Below are positions 51,101-61,414 of a stretch of 64,000 nt of DNA, piece after piece. Where the stretch lies: assembly GCA_030770545.1 (NCBI GenBank), contig CM061105.1:4819001-4883000 (forward strand), written 5' to 3'. This DNA comes from Macropodus opercularis (Eukaryota; Chordata; Actinopteri; Anabantiformes; Osphronemidae). The translations under genes and the position numbers were made by a program. The notes under the pieces are model-generated. The model searched no databases and had not been told where the DNA came from. It was given only the letters and a program-made list of their open reading frames with translations. The stretch's first letter is position 1; every line of letters starts with the position of its first letter.

Positions 51101-54100
51101 AGTAGCAGTATTATCAATTTTGCAAATAAAATAAACATTAGACATATTTATTTTTCTCTCTCCACAATAAATAATTTATAAAAAGAAATTAAGAGAGAAA
51201 CTCAAAGATGCCACAAAAACAACTTTGTCAGTTGCTGCTTATGACTTTTAACTAATATCTTACATAATATGTCATCTCCACATTAAATATGTCTAACAGT
51301 GGAACTAGCAGACCAACTGTCCACACACTAATAAAGCCAGAATTTAGTAAGTAGAGTCTCATTAAATAAGATATACCCAGTAAAACTGGGGTGTGCAAGG
51401 ATGAAATATGATTATTTTTGGACGATGCCTTTATTGGACACTGCACATCAGATCTGTTAAATCCATTAAATCTTCATTTAGAGCACAGACAAGTGTAAAC
51501 TACTAGTTTTAATATGGCTAAAGTGAAAGAGTAGCACAGTGTCTGGGAAGAGGAAATGCAAGTCAATCCAAACTATAATACAGCTGTCAAAGACCATGTC
51601 AGACTTAACTACACTATAAAAGTTTAGTGTTTTAGTTTTTGATTAATCACTCTCATCAAACCTTAGCGTGAAGGTCAGAATTCCTTTGATGGTTGTGCCT
51701 TACTTTGGAAGCAGTGGGGAACTTTTAATTCCACACTTCACTGACAGGGGTCAAAGTTGCATTGTCAGTCACAGAAAAGTGAAACAACGGATTCTTTGTA
51801 GGATAACCTAGTAAAAGGGTGTTTTAATGCACAGAAACAGAAACCCCAAAAATGAAAATAGCAAGAACATTTTTTTGTTTCACAACCAATCTTACTCTCA
51901 GTTTTACTGGTGGGAAAGCGAGGATGCTGACAGTAATCTTCACTGAAACAAGGTGAGGAAAAATGTATATTGAAGCTGCTTTGGGTCCAGATTCACCTGA
52001 TTTGACTACTGCTTTCTCCTGATCCTGCCCGGTCGTCACCAAACCGATGGTGTGGTAGCCTTCGTGCTCTCATTAAACAATTTCAATCATACCTGTATGT
52101 TCTGTGCTGGGATGCTCTGCCCCTGCCTGGTGTATCAAACCTGTTCTGTGACAATAAATTCCCTAAACTGTGTTCCTGTACTGTGTGTTCCAGTAAATGT
52201 TCAATTAAGGGTCATTGTGACTGTACAACCGAAATGACTGAACCAGAAGATACACACTGCACCACAGTCCACTGTACTTCACTGATTTAACACTAAAATA
52301 ACATAAAAACACAACAACAACGCCAGCGAAGGTTCTCAAGTGACATCATCCAAAATAACTATATTAAAAGTTCCTCCGCGTGATTGTACAACAATATGAC
52401 TTGATTTTGTGTTTGATTTGTGAATGATATTCACTTGCAGGCGAACATATTTTCCCCATAATCTAAACCAAGAAGTCAATGATCTGCAATGTTCACGTGG
52501 AGGCCTCTTATGTTTAGACTCCAGAGCGCGGTACTTGTTTCATTTTCTCAGTGAGCAATTTAATAAAAAAAAAGCTGTGAACACGACACCAAGATAGGAC
52601 TTGGCAGGAGAGAAAAAGAGGCAGAGAGAGAGAGAGCACTCTGTGTCCCTCAGACATCTATAAATACACTGAAAGCATTAAACCCTAAAAGCATTACAAT
52701 CACTCTGTCCCCTGGGCAGGGGATCTGCTGCCGCTCTTGCACAAGACTGGCGACCACTGAAACACTGGAAGTTTGAACAGAATGAGTGTAAATGGTTGTT
52801 TGTCTGTAGAAGTCGCTTGTCTAGGGTGTGTACGCTGCGTCTCACCCAAACGACAGCTCAGAGGATCTTTGATTTAAATCCATATCGGTTGAATGGGAAA
52901 ACTCCCAAGTCTCATTTGGTATTTTAAGACTTAGAGGATGAACCCACAGTTTTCTGAACACACACATCTAGGTGGGTGGTCCCCAGCTGGCTGGGAGGCC
53001 TCACTCAATTAGGATCCGACTGCAGCCGCCGACTTGACAGGCTCTTACATTTTCTGGTGGCAGCCGCTGAGCTGCAGGCAACAGATTAAAGAGTGAATGG
53101 TGTTCCTCTGTGGAGGATGAATCCCCTCTGACAACTGTCCCTCTCTGCTGTCACTCTTCATCCTTCCCTCGATGTCTTATTCTCCTTTACATCCTATGTG
53201 CACTCTTGCCCTTCCTCTCACCTTCCACTTCAACATGCTACGCATCATCAGCCCCATTAAAAAGAAATAACAGCAAATACTGCAGTAGATATAGTTTATG
53301 CGTAGTTTAAATGCCTGCTGTCATTAAGTTGGCTTGTGATTCAACACAAAAAAAACTCAAACCCAAGCTTCAATCTTGGGCAACATTGTGGTGTAGTTGT
53401 TAGTCCTGTCACTTTATACTGTAACGAAAAGGATCCCTGCTTGAAACTAACTTCTGTGGTGAGATTCTGTGTAGACTTATTGTCCTGTGGGTAAAAGAAA
53501 TGATGGACTTGGCAAAGCCAGCCAAGATTAACACTTTATGGGAGTCTCAACATGGAGACAAGAAAAGGGAAAGATCCAGAGAAATTATTGGGGCTGTAGG
53601 ATGAAAAGGATTAAGTTAAATCCAATAATACTCTTCCCATAATGCAACTTGAGCTCTCATTGAAGTCTCTTTCAATGTATATCATCGTGTTGATGTCGTA
53701 GGAGTGAAAAATCTCTTCCAGAAACTAGTCTAATGAAAAACAACAACCCCAAAGGATCTTACACATCATCTATACCCTCTACAATCCCAGTCGAACTTGA
53801 AGCAGGTTGTTTTATTCATGATGCAGTGTTTACTGTTAATATCAGTGTATTGTGAGCTTGACATTTTATTTCATATTTTACACATTGAGTAATAAGACAC
53901 AGTTTGACTGAGTGATGTCTTCGTTGCATGTGTAGGCCCATTTGGAACAACACCACTCACAACCATGTTACATCGTTTACAACCATGTAGGTGTAAACGA
54001 TCATTACCAACAGCCAGTAGTCTGTGTATTTATGCACAGTATGTTCCTTGGTGCGGTTGAATGTGAATTTATGTGTATTATAAATGTACAGATCACAGAG

Positions 54101-57100
54101 AAGTAGGTTGCAGTAAAGTTTGCGTTATTATGTAGTTTTACTTGACTTCAACCTTTTAGTAAACGCTTTGAGTAAAAACACACACAGTAGAGTTTCTTTG
54201 ATAATGAAACATTCTCACACACACAAACACACACACACTGCCAACACAGATGCGCTACACTGAAGTTTTAACCACTTCATGCTGTAGAGTTTCAAGCTCC
54301 CTCGAGGAAAGATGGAGAGCCTCTGGCAGAACAAAACACGTTGACGAGACTGAAACACGAAAAGACAGAGTCGTTCTGGGTATTTTCTGTCTCCTCTGCT
54401 CCTCAGCATTTCTTTGTTTACTATGCAGGAGAAGAACAGGCCTTGTGAGTGTCAGCTTTCCCGACACATGCAGAATAATACGCAAGATACTGCTTCAACC
54501 TAAATGTACAATGCTACAATATTCAGCTGTTTATCCCGTCATTTAATATATAACATTTATAGGAACTCCAAGACTTAGATCGTCTAAATAGCACTAGCGT
54601 AGGCCAGAAATACACACTTACACATACATACAGGTTTCCTGTAACGGGACAGAACCAGACCAGTCCAGCACTACTACATCCCTAAAATCAGCAGATGCTG
54701 CCAGAAATAATTGCATTGCTGTCTTTCCTTTCTTAAGTTGTGCTCTCCATACTTGAAAAGTAAATGAAGCGCATATGCGGGAAGAGGCTGTAGCAAAGAG
54801 AGGAGAGGTCACCAATTTGGAGAACGTTACTACAGCTTGTACAGCAGCAGAAGAAGGTGATTAGAGATTCTCCGTTTCTGCAGCCTGCGTATTGCGCTGG
54901 CAGACGATGACGTGTTGACAGATGGGGGGATCATTTCTGCCTTGTCTCTCCTCAGAGGACTTAATTGGCTTTGACGAAATGAGTGTTAGAAAAGGCAAAC
55001 TGGAAAAACCGGATAGGGGGGACGGGGAGGGGAAATAGCCACGGATGAAGAGGATGGGGTGAGGAATTTGGGAGTGCGAATAGCCATGGAAACGGAGAGT
55101 GTGGGAAAAGAGCAGGGAAGGGGAGAAGAGTAGCTGGATGAGAGGAGAGACAGAAGGGGTAACCCTTCCTGGCTGTCACAGCAGTTTACACTCATTAGCC
55201 GAGCTCTGCCTTTGAAGCCCTTTATCTCCAGTGGCACGTTTTACAGAACCTGCGATAGAGAAACACGCACACTCAGAAAAACACAAAAAAACCTTCTCAG
55301 ATGCATCCGGCCACAAATCACCCACACTAATCATTCTCAAGTCCTCATCTAATTATATAAGCGGTGGCTCCTTATGTAAGCTTCCCCTACGACTGACTAT
55401 CCATAATGCATGAAGTCTTGTATTTGGTTCATGGTGACACATCCTACCTTCCTCCACAGTCCTGCTGTATCTGGGCAGACCAGGAAAAAGACACAATAGA
55501 AGGAGATGAGAAGAAGTTCTTGTAACGCGGCAAATGAAGCTACCACCAAAGTCATACCGCTATTAGTGCAACATCCTCAATCGGGAACAACATTCCACAG
55601 CCTGTACTTCAACCAGAAACGAACTACAAACGATTACGTCACAGTAACAACAAGAACAAAACCGTTGAGGTAACGCTGCATCACATTACTGTTGAGTTGT
55701 TATTGTTCTCGCTGAGACAGAACCTCGGGTTGAGTTTGTACCAGTGAGGTTCACGGTGACTGTCTGCAGTCCATTTGCCCAAATATATTTTAATATGTGC
55801 ATATAAACGACTTTCATTCCACTTGGTCTAAACTGAGCTTAAGCTAAAAAAGTACTGAAATATAAGAAAGCATCGTTTACTAGGGGGAAGCCGAGTCGAA
55901 GGTGACGGTATGTGGGAAGTGACCATTTCTAATTTGAGTGTTCAGTTGCACAGCTTTATTAAATTGTGGTCACTAGAACATTTATATGATTCAGACTCTG
56001 GCTGAAGCGTCTGGCTTGGTGAAAGCAGCTTTGGAGGTGGTAGAGTGGGAGGTTTGTCCAGCGTAACTCTAAACCCTGCTCTAAAACGACAAAGCAGTGA
56101 CCCGGAATTCTGTCTGTAAGAGAGACAGGTGAGCTGTTCGTGGCACCAGCTCGACCGTCTGGAAGGTAATAAAATGTATACACTGTAAAAATAGAATATA
56201 AATCATGTAACCAAGGCAAGTTGTGACTTCGAGTTTACTGTCAGTCTCTCAGTGCCTAAGATAATATTCTGTTCAATCATCATAATGTTTCAAGTCCCAG
56301 TGTACAAGCAAGACAAGCATTTCCAAAGAAATGTACAGTATTACACAGAGAACACAAAATAATAAAAGGGTAGTTGAGAGAATAAGTGGCGAGGGGTTGC
56401 CAGTTTGGAAACTAAAAGCCTGTCTCTGGCCACCACAGAGATAACAGAAAGATCTCACACACACTCGCCATCTGCACACACAGCCACTACAGATCTGAAC
56501 AGAACTTCAGTAAGATGGACAGCGGCACCGTTTAGATGTGACCACACAGTAGAACAATGGAACGATGGAGGCGAAGCAACACGAGATTAAGGCGAACATG
56601 GCGAACCGAGATGGGGGGGGAGGAGGCACAAAGACAAAGAGCATGGTCAATTATTTACTGCGTCTTGCTGCAATCCATTACACTGCATTTATTATACAGC
56701 ACGTCATATGGCCAGCGACATGTCATGCAAGCCTGAGCTGCTGCTCTTGGAGAGGCTGCCTGTGATACGTCACATAAAACTGACATGTCGGCCACTATCT
56801 CACTTATGTCAGCGCCACACGCTGACACACACACACACAGTAGCTGTAACACACACACACAATTACAGATCTACTGCATCTTCTTGGTTTCCGTCCTGGA
56901 AAGTGATGAAACACGATGCACTGCTGCCGTCGGTTTCGCCACAACGGTCTTAAGGGTAAAAAAAACACCATACCATGCAGAACACACATCAGCGCATCAC
57001 ACGGTCGCCAGCCCGCATCATCGCTGACAAGGAGCCCGTAGCCGACTCACTGAAGGCCGCTGCTGTCTAGGGCTTTAGCATGTCAGACATTTTACCAAGT

Positions 57101-60100
57101 AGATCTGAGAACAAGCGTCAGCGGCTTGTGTCAATCTGTCAGTATGTCCTAGATAAAAGACATCCAAGCTCCCCAAGCAGCCAAAGCACTGTAATTGATC
57201 ACTGATACCCTGATTGTGGTGAAATTTGTTGAAGAGGAGCCAACTGTGAGTGTTACTACATATACGTACATCACTGTCCCTGTCAGCAGATAGATTCACA
57301 CAGGTCTTTTACAGACATTCATGTTTTTCATATTACTAAAGATCCCCTTCAGGCTGAAGAATATCGTGCCCTGATGTCTCAATAAGGTGTTGATTGCATC
57401 CTTTTTATCGCCCTGGTAACGCTGACATATGCCAAACACCAAAATGGGTAATCTTATGTAATTAGAGCTAATTAGCAATGTTGGTAACAATACTGAAGAG
57501 TAGACTCACTTCCATACTGGTGAGATTACAACGGTGAGTCCCAGCAAACCAGCCACTGTTGGAACATTGGTCAATGTCCACATCCTGCAGGTTGACATCC
57601 ACGCGTACGACTCCCCTGCCAGGAAAGAGGGAGGAGAGGGAGAGATTAGTGATGAGTGAGAGGATGGGAGAGAGCGAGACGATGAAGATAAACAAAATAG
57701 GAATCCGTAGATTGTGTTATGTTGAAATTTACAGGAGAAGCCTGAAGGTGTGAGACAAGACAAAATGAAGAGGCAGGAATGTCATAAAAGTGAGACAAAA
57801 GAAATCCCACAGCGGCGAGCGAGTCTGCGCGAGGGAGGTGAGCAAGGAGGCAGAGAATGAAAGAGAAGGAAATGAAACAGAACGGTAAAGATTGACACTC
57901 ACAGGAAGTAAAGTCAAGGGCAGAGGAGGAAGTGAAAGGGACAAGGGTAACAGAGAAGAATGAAATAAATTAGAAATAATGGGTAAAAGTAATGAAGCCA
58001 GACAAGAAGAGATGGAGATAAAAGTAAAGAGAAAACCCAAAAGTTGAAATTGTAATGAATAGATATAAAATATTGCTGCTTCTTTCCAGACACTGGTGAG
58101 AGATGCACTCGGCATAAACACTACATTGTTTTTATTAACGGGACACTCAGCAAAATCAAGACGCCTCAAGCTTTCTCCTTAGTTTTTTAAATAAATAAAA
58201 GACTTTCCTCCCATGGAAACAAATAAATGGGTTGTTTTTTATCCCCACGTTCTTCTTAATATTTACAAATGTAGATACAAAATGTGAGGTCACTTCCTCA
58301 AATAGCTGCCACATGTTGGTATTAATACATTGGATTCTTGTTCGTTTGTTTTTTTAGCTTTGGGAGATCTGTGGTTAATGTGTCTAATAATCCACAACAA
58401 TGGTAAAATTAAAAAAATATATATATAAAACACATTCGCACCAAGAAACAAGCTTTTTCTCAAGATTTATTTTCTTTTCATATTCATGCCGCGTGTTTTC
58501 TGTTGAGCAGAGTGTTCACGTTTTTCTCCCTGCTGGAAGTTAATGAGCGCTTTGAGTTCACAGTATGGAGACTGTGTGAAAGGAATAAGGTTAAATACAG
58601 TTCAGGCTTGTGACTGTACGGCATCAGAAGAAACATTTGGCCAGTTGCCTTTCTGTGTGTTCTACAGCCAGTCTGTTATGTTTCTGATGGGTCTTTATTG
58701 ATTTCAAGTCTCCTGTCCATTTCCTCCCCCACTGTTCATGCTGTACATTCTCATCTACTCCCCTTAATTCAGCTCTTTGTGGTTTTGTGGCTGATCCATC
58801 TGTGGAACCACAAATCACAGCTAGTCACTAAACAAAGTATTATCGTTATCTGTTCTAGGTTCTAGAGAAGTCAAATCAACTGTTAGACTACAGGATGCTG
58901 AACATTAGAAGGGACAATATTATTTGTTTTGTGTAATTCACCTACTACCTACAAACACTAATAGCATCTGAGGGAATTTAGCCTGGAAGGACACCGGGAA
59001 ACGAAAGATGAGGAAGACGTTGCTGTGAGGCAGCAGCAGGAAGCTGCCGTGGAACTGACACCACACATGGCTTACGCTCCTCTGTCCAGAGAAAACTAAC
59101 TTCTATTTTTAGAAATGTCATTACAGAAGTCAAGTGGAAAACTACTACTACTTCACTGTTCAAGCGGATTGTTGGCACAGTAAAGTATCAAAACAAACCC
59201 CAAGTCAACGTCCACCCGTATCAAACTGTCTTCATCTGCAGAGGAAGTTTGTTCCGCTGTCTTGACGACTGATTTTCTTTCAAGTTCAAGACACAGAAAT
59301 GCTTAATCACTTTAACTGTACTTCACCACATGTTGATGGTGATGAGACTAGAAAAACGTGTTTCAATGTGTACTTATTAAAAATATACATTTTCTTTTCA
59401 TTATATACATTTGCGGTTCTTGAGCTGCAGTGCTTCTGTAATGTATCAATCTCAGGCTGATGCAAGTGTTACGTGCACCTGAAATCAGACTGGCTTCACG
59501 TTGCAGTTGTTGACCTTTCATTGTTTATTCATGATTTAATTGATCTTCTCAAGACACTCTGGTACTGGAGCCTTGAAATATGAGATTCCACGATCCTTGG
59601 TTGGTCTCATGCGCCTAATTGCGCGCACACACAGACGCACAAACGCCAGTTTGTATAGAGCCCACCGCCAATAAACAGACTCGGCAAAGCAGCCTGCGGT
59701 GTTCATTAGATTGAAGGCTGCAGTAGCACAGGCGCACAGATGCGCGTTGACAGGCAGGCATATTAAATGAGGAAGGTCTACCTGTGTCTGTGGAGCTGTT
59801 TTTGCACCATCTGTTTCTTGGAGGCTCCAGTTCAGCAGGACCCATAATCGTCTGCGTGAATCACTGTCAATCCACCGTTGTCTCCGTATTTAATCATACA
59901 TCTTTACATAGAATACATGTTTTTTTTATTTACCGTTATTCCCCCGTGTCTCCCACACACAACACTACCTCTCCCCCTCCCCTCACACGTTTCCTCTCAC
60001 CTGAATTCTGGTGCAAAGTTAGTCCTGAGTCCATAGAAGCCAGCAGACAAGGTGAGCAGCCAATAGGGCACAAACGCCCCATGTTCACACTCCAGGTACG

Positions 60101-60857
60101 GAGCCGACCACTTAATCTGTTTTTTGTCCAGAAGATAACTTCCACCCCTGGCACCAGGTGGCAGTGGGAGCCTTCTATACACGTGCGGTCTCCTCCCATC
60201 CCTAAACTCATTGAACCACTCGGACTCCGGGCTCCGGCTCTTCAGGTGACGGTGCGCGGAGCCGGAGAGGTCCTGCAACACCACCTCCTTCTCGGTTCTT
60301 GTCGCCTGGAGAAAAACGTGGGGCCCCGGCGACTGCGCGTCCGTGTGGAAGGTCACCACAGCCCTGTGGATTTTGGGGTCTCCCTCGAGTATGCTCTGAA
60401 CCAAAGCGTGGTACCAGTGGATATCCCTTCGGAGGGTTTCCTCTCGGGACCTGTTGGCCTGCAGGATCATATTTAAGAAGTTTGTGGCGTGCGCTACAGT
60501 GTCCAGGACGCTGTGCAGGGAATAATGAGAAGCGACATGCAGGCCGCCTCGCAGGCTGCTCAGCTCGTACCTCCTCGAACAGTTGACCTGCCTCAGAGCC
60601 GAGGAGTCCCCGGTGTGCAGGAAAGCGGTCACCACCCTCGGCAGGTCTTCCTCAATTTTGTGCGCCACCACCGCGCGCTCGGTGGAAGGCACCGAGTAAT
60701 AGGTCGGGTGGAGGGGCGGCTCCCTGATAACACTCTGCGTGCTGAAGACGGGAGGGTTCTTCTCGTCTCTGTCACTATCTGACCACTCAACATAACCGTA
60801 GTTTGATCCAAAAACGAGCCCTGTGTGCAGAAGCAGCGGGACGACCAGGAAAGCCAT
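27968..60857 (-). CDS. gpr158: gpr158, class C orphan receptor / metabotropic glycine receptor (13 coding exons)
   Basis: Neuronal plasma-membrane receptor; mammalian GPR158 binds glycine through a Cache domain and recruits RGS7-Gbeta5 instead of acting as a classical G-protein activator. Exons in transcript order: 60857-60001, 57615-57510, 48299-48197, 45257-45046, 43322-43254, 38565-38456, 37350-37112, 34687-34549, 32456-32351, 31254-31108, 31017-30774, 30482-29926, 28912-27968. Total 3834 bp, 1277 aa; all phases agree. Exon 1 holds the signal peptide and Cache domain (NRSREETL, PYLECEHGAF near the reported glycine contacts). Exons 2-4 form the cysteine-rich EGF-like stalk (DVDIDQCSNSGWFAGTHRC, CLPCREGCPYC). 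The seven helices run from exon 4 to exon 9 (about residues 398-650), including FLSRTAQRTPYMTSWR and FHEPRYMAVAIYNEL. Exons 10-12 give the conserved tail (ELKKLYTQLEVYKRKKM, SLSVIASAKEK). Exon 13 carries VCPWELEE, VCPWEFDE, a degenerate ICSWDYAN and VCPWDFPE. Whether this is the a or b fish copy cannot be told. Confidence 0.96.
31913..32290. repeat. intronic duplication, copy 1
   Basis: This block in gpr158 intron 9 is repeated, in the same orientation, at 33036-33459 in intron 8. Landmarks in both are CAACTTAACACGATTAATGA, CATATTCTAGGGACAAGAAA, CTGACCTTTGACCTCTTTGA and ACAAAATAAATCT. Copy 1 is shorter because it lacks two inserts of about 10 and 26 bases. It contains no open frame or transposon hallmark that I recognise. 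Confidence 0.85.
32998..33497. repeat. intronic duplication, copy 2, bounded by a perfect 37-bp direct repeat
   Basis: The duplicated block (33036-33459) sits between two identical 37-base sequences at 32998-33034 and 33461-33497, beginning GAAAATGTAGCTAATATACT. The block matches copy 1 across its length with substitutions and two extra inserts. The arrangement looks like an insertion that duplicated its target. A 37-bp target duplication is longer than is typical for most transposons. Confidence 0.85.
34109..34133. repeat. (AT)n microsatellite
   Basis: Perfect AT dinucleotide run in gpr158 intron 8. Confidence 0.9.
38010..38170. repeat. polypurine tract (plus strand) in gpr158 intron 6-side flank
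   Basis: About 160 bases of almost unbroken A/G on the plus strand, with GGGGAAGGGG-type units, directly beyond exon 7 on the way to exon 6. In the gpr158 transcript it is a long pyrimidine tract within intron 6. It has no coding potential. Confidence 0.7.
39106..39146. repeat. (TA)n microsatellite at a Tc1 insertion site
   Basis: A TA run of about 40 bp ends exactly where the left terminal inverted repeat of the Tc1-like element begins (39147). Tc1/mariner elements insert at TA, so the run is both target and flank. Confidence 0.9.
39147..40746 (+). mobile_element. Tc1-like DNA transposon, transposase broken, right end truncated
   Basis: Long terminal inverted repeats of about 200 bp lie at 39147-39370 and 40555-40746. 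The left end starts CAGTCAGGTCCATAAATATT; the right end stops about 31 bases short of the matching terminus and runs into unrelated DNA. Between them lies a decayed Tc1-family transposase. It has a helix-turn-helix N-terminus (39505-39640; IREIAKTLGVAKSTVWKNLK) and a GRPRK hinge (about 39675). The first catalytic Asp is in LWTDETK (about 39948), followed by KHGGGSVMAWACM (40052-40090). The PSQSPDLNPIE block with the last catalytic Glu is at about 40310-40340. At least two or three frameshifts break the frame. It lies in gpr158 intron 5 and cannot be autonomous. Confidence 0.93.
40747..43253. other. remainder of gpr158 intron 5
   Basis: Non-coding. Contains a purine-rich stretch (41690-41870), a poly(A) run near 41670 and a CA microsatellite (42719-42742). 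No exon or recognised element was seen otherwise. Confidence 0.4.
42719..42742. repeat. (AC)n microsatellite
   Basis: Perfect AC dinucleotide run in gpr158 intron 5. Confidence 0.9.
44011..44910. repeat. 30-bp minisatellite, about 30 copies
   Basis: Tandem array with a 30-base unit whose common form begins CTATAAGGTTCACTGTGCTG and ends TTCCACTGTT. Copies differ at only a few fixed positions: three endings (TTCCACTGTT, TTCGTCTGTT, TTCTACTGTT) and one variant middle (CATTGTACCG). Because 30 is a multiple of three, several frames on both strands stay open across the array and give false 10-residue repeat proteins (HSEPYRTVEQ-type and FYKVHCAVPL-type). It lies in gpr158 intron 4, starting about 150 bp from exon 4. 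Confidence 0.97.
45258..48196. other. gpr158 intron 3
   Basis: About 2.9 kb of AT-rich non-coding sequence between gpr158 exons 3 and 4. A poly(T) run lies near 46100. No exon, repeat family or RNA gene was recognised. Confidence 0.4.
50262..50700. repeat. percomorph-type interspersed repeat with (AAC)n
   Basis: The order of landmarks matches a repeat that is very common in percomorph fish genomes. A TTCAATTCAACTTTGTTTAA-like start leads into CCAATTCACAACA, then GGAAAAACTCCCT, GAAACCTCCAGCAGA-CCAGG and GTGGGCGGCCATCTGCC. The recognition is from memory of that consensus, not from a search. The copy is degenerate and followed by an AAC microsatellite (50504-50532) and an AGAGAG-rich tail. Confidence 0.6.
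53376..53460 (+). repeat. degenerate tRNA-SINE-like fragment
   Basis: The sequence GCAACATTGTGGTGTAGTTG followed by TTAGTCCTGTCAC and then GATCCCTGCTTGAAAC resembles, with many changes, the common teleost element that reads GGTGGTGTAGTGGTTAGCAC, CACTGTCGCCT and GGTTCGAATCC. The A-box-like and B-box-like parts are both decayed. The match is by eye only. Confidence 0.35.
54990..55150. repeat. polypurine tract in gpr158 intron 2
   Basis: About 160 bases dominated by A and G on the plus strand, with several runs of three to six G. In the gpr158 transcript it reads as C/T-rich. Confidence 0.6.
57616..58040 (-). repeat. long pyrimidine-rich tract upstream of gpr158 exon 2
   Basis: On the transcribed (minus) sense the sequence just upstream of the exon 2 acceptor is unusually rich in C and T for about 400 bases, with CTCTCCC-type units. 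A normal polypyrimidine tract is 15-40 bases. The mirror-like purine strand could form a triplex. Non-coding. Confidence 0.6.
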
Positions 60858-61294
60858 TGTTCCTGTTCACGGGCACAGAGTAGACACTGTGAGCACTTGG
60901 CAAAGTGCGGCGAGCATATCCAAAGTCACGCTGCCGCTTCACGGGATTGGAGACACTTTAAGCAGACATCGGAGGTTGCCCTGAATTTCCTACGCCACAA
61001 GCAGCTGAGGATTTTCATTCTCTTTGAGCATATGGTGTCCGCGCCGTGGAGAAAACCCGCTCTCCCTCGTCTGTCGTCCGTTGTACAATACTACAATCTC
61101 ATACTGAACAGCTATCCAGGCGGCTTCCAGCCTCATGAATCACGAAAACAACACTTAGCTACACCTCATCAGACCGCGATCCATTCATATGCTGCGGTTT
61201 TATAACCGCGTTTCCATTTTTTACTTCGCCTCGTAGGATTCCATGTGAGAGGAGTAGGAAGGCGAGGAGCGCAGCAAATTGTTCTTGAAGTTCC

Positions 61295-61414
61295 GCCCCC
61301 CGATCCCCCCACCCCCCCCAATAAATTCCTAATAGGCCCGTTAAGTGTCGCCCACCAGCGCGTGGTTGTTTCGCACCGACAGTCTAACGGAGGAGGGGGG
61401 GGTGGGGGGGTGGG
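61295..61414. promoter_or_regulatory. G-rich runs on both strands upstream of gpr158
   Basis: On the minus strand, runs of 8, 6 and 7 G lie within 61295-61319. On the plus strand, runs of 8, 7 and 3 G separated by single T lie at 61395-61414. Both fit the G-quadruplex pattern and are 438-557 bp upstream of the gpr158 ATG. A promoter role is inference. Confidence 0.45.

Larger units (their letters stand above)
48300..57509. other. gpr158 intron 2 (9.2 kb)
   Basis: The longest intron in the window. It holds the interspersed repeat at 50262-50700, a degenerate SINE-like piece near 53376 and a polypurine stretch at 54990-55150. No coding exon was found; the short open frames in it look random. 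Confidence 0.5.

Noticed and set aside
59784..60782. Plus-strand reading frames of up to 230 codons over gpr158 exon 1
   Set aside because: They are antisense shadows of the GC-rich first gpr158 exon, whose minus-strand frame has a signal peptide, Cache-domain sequence and a correct splice junction.
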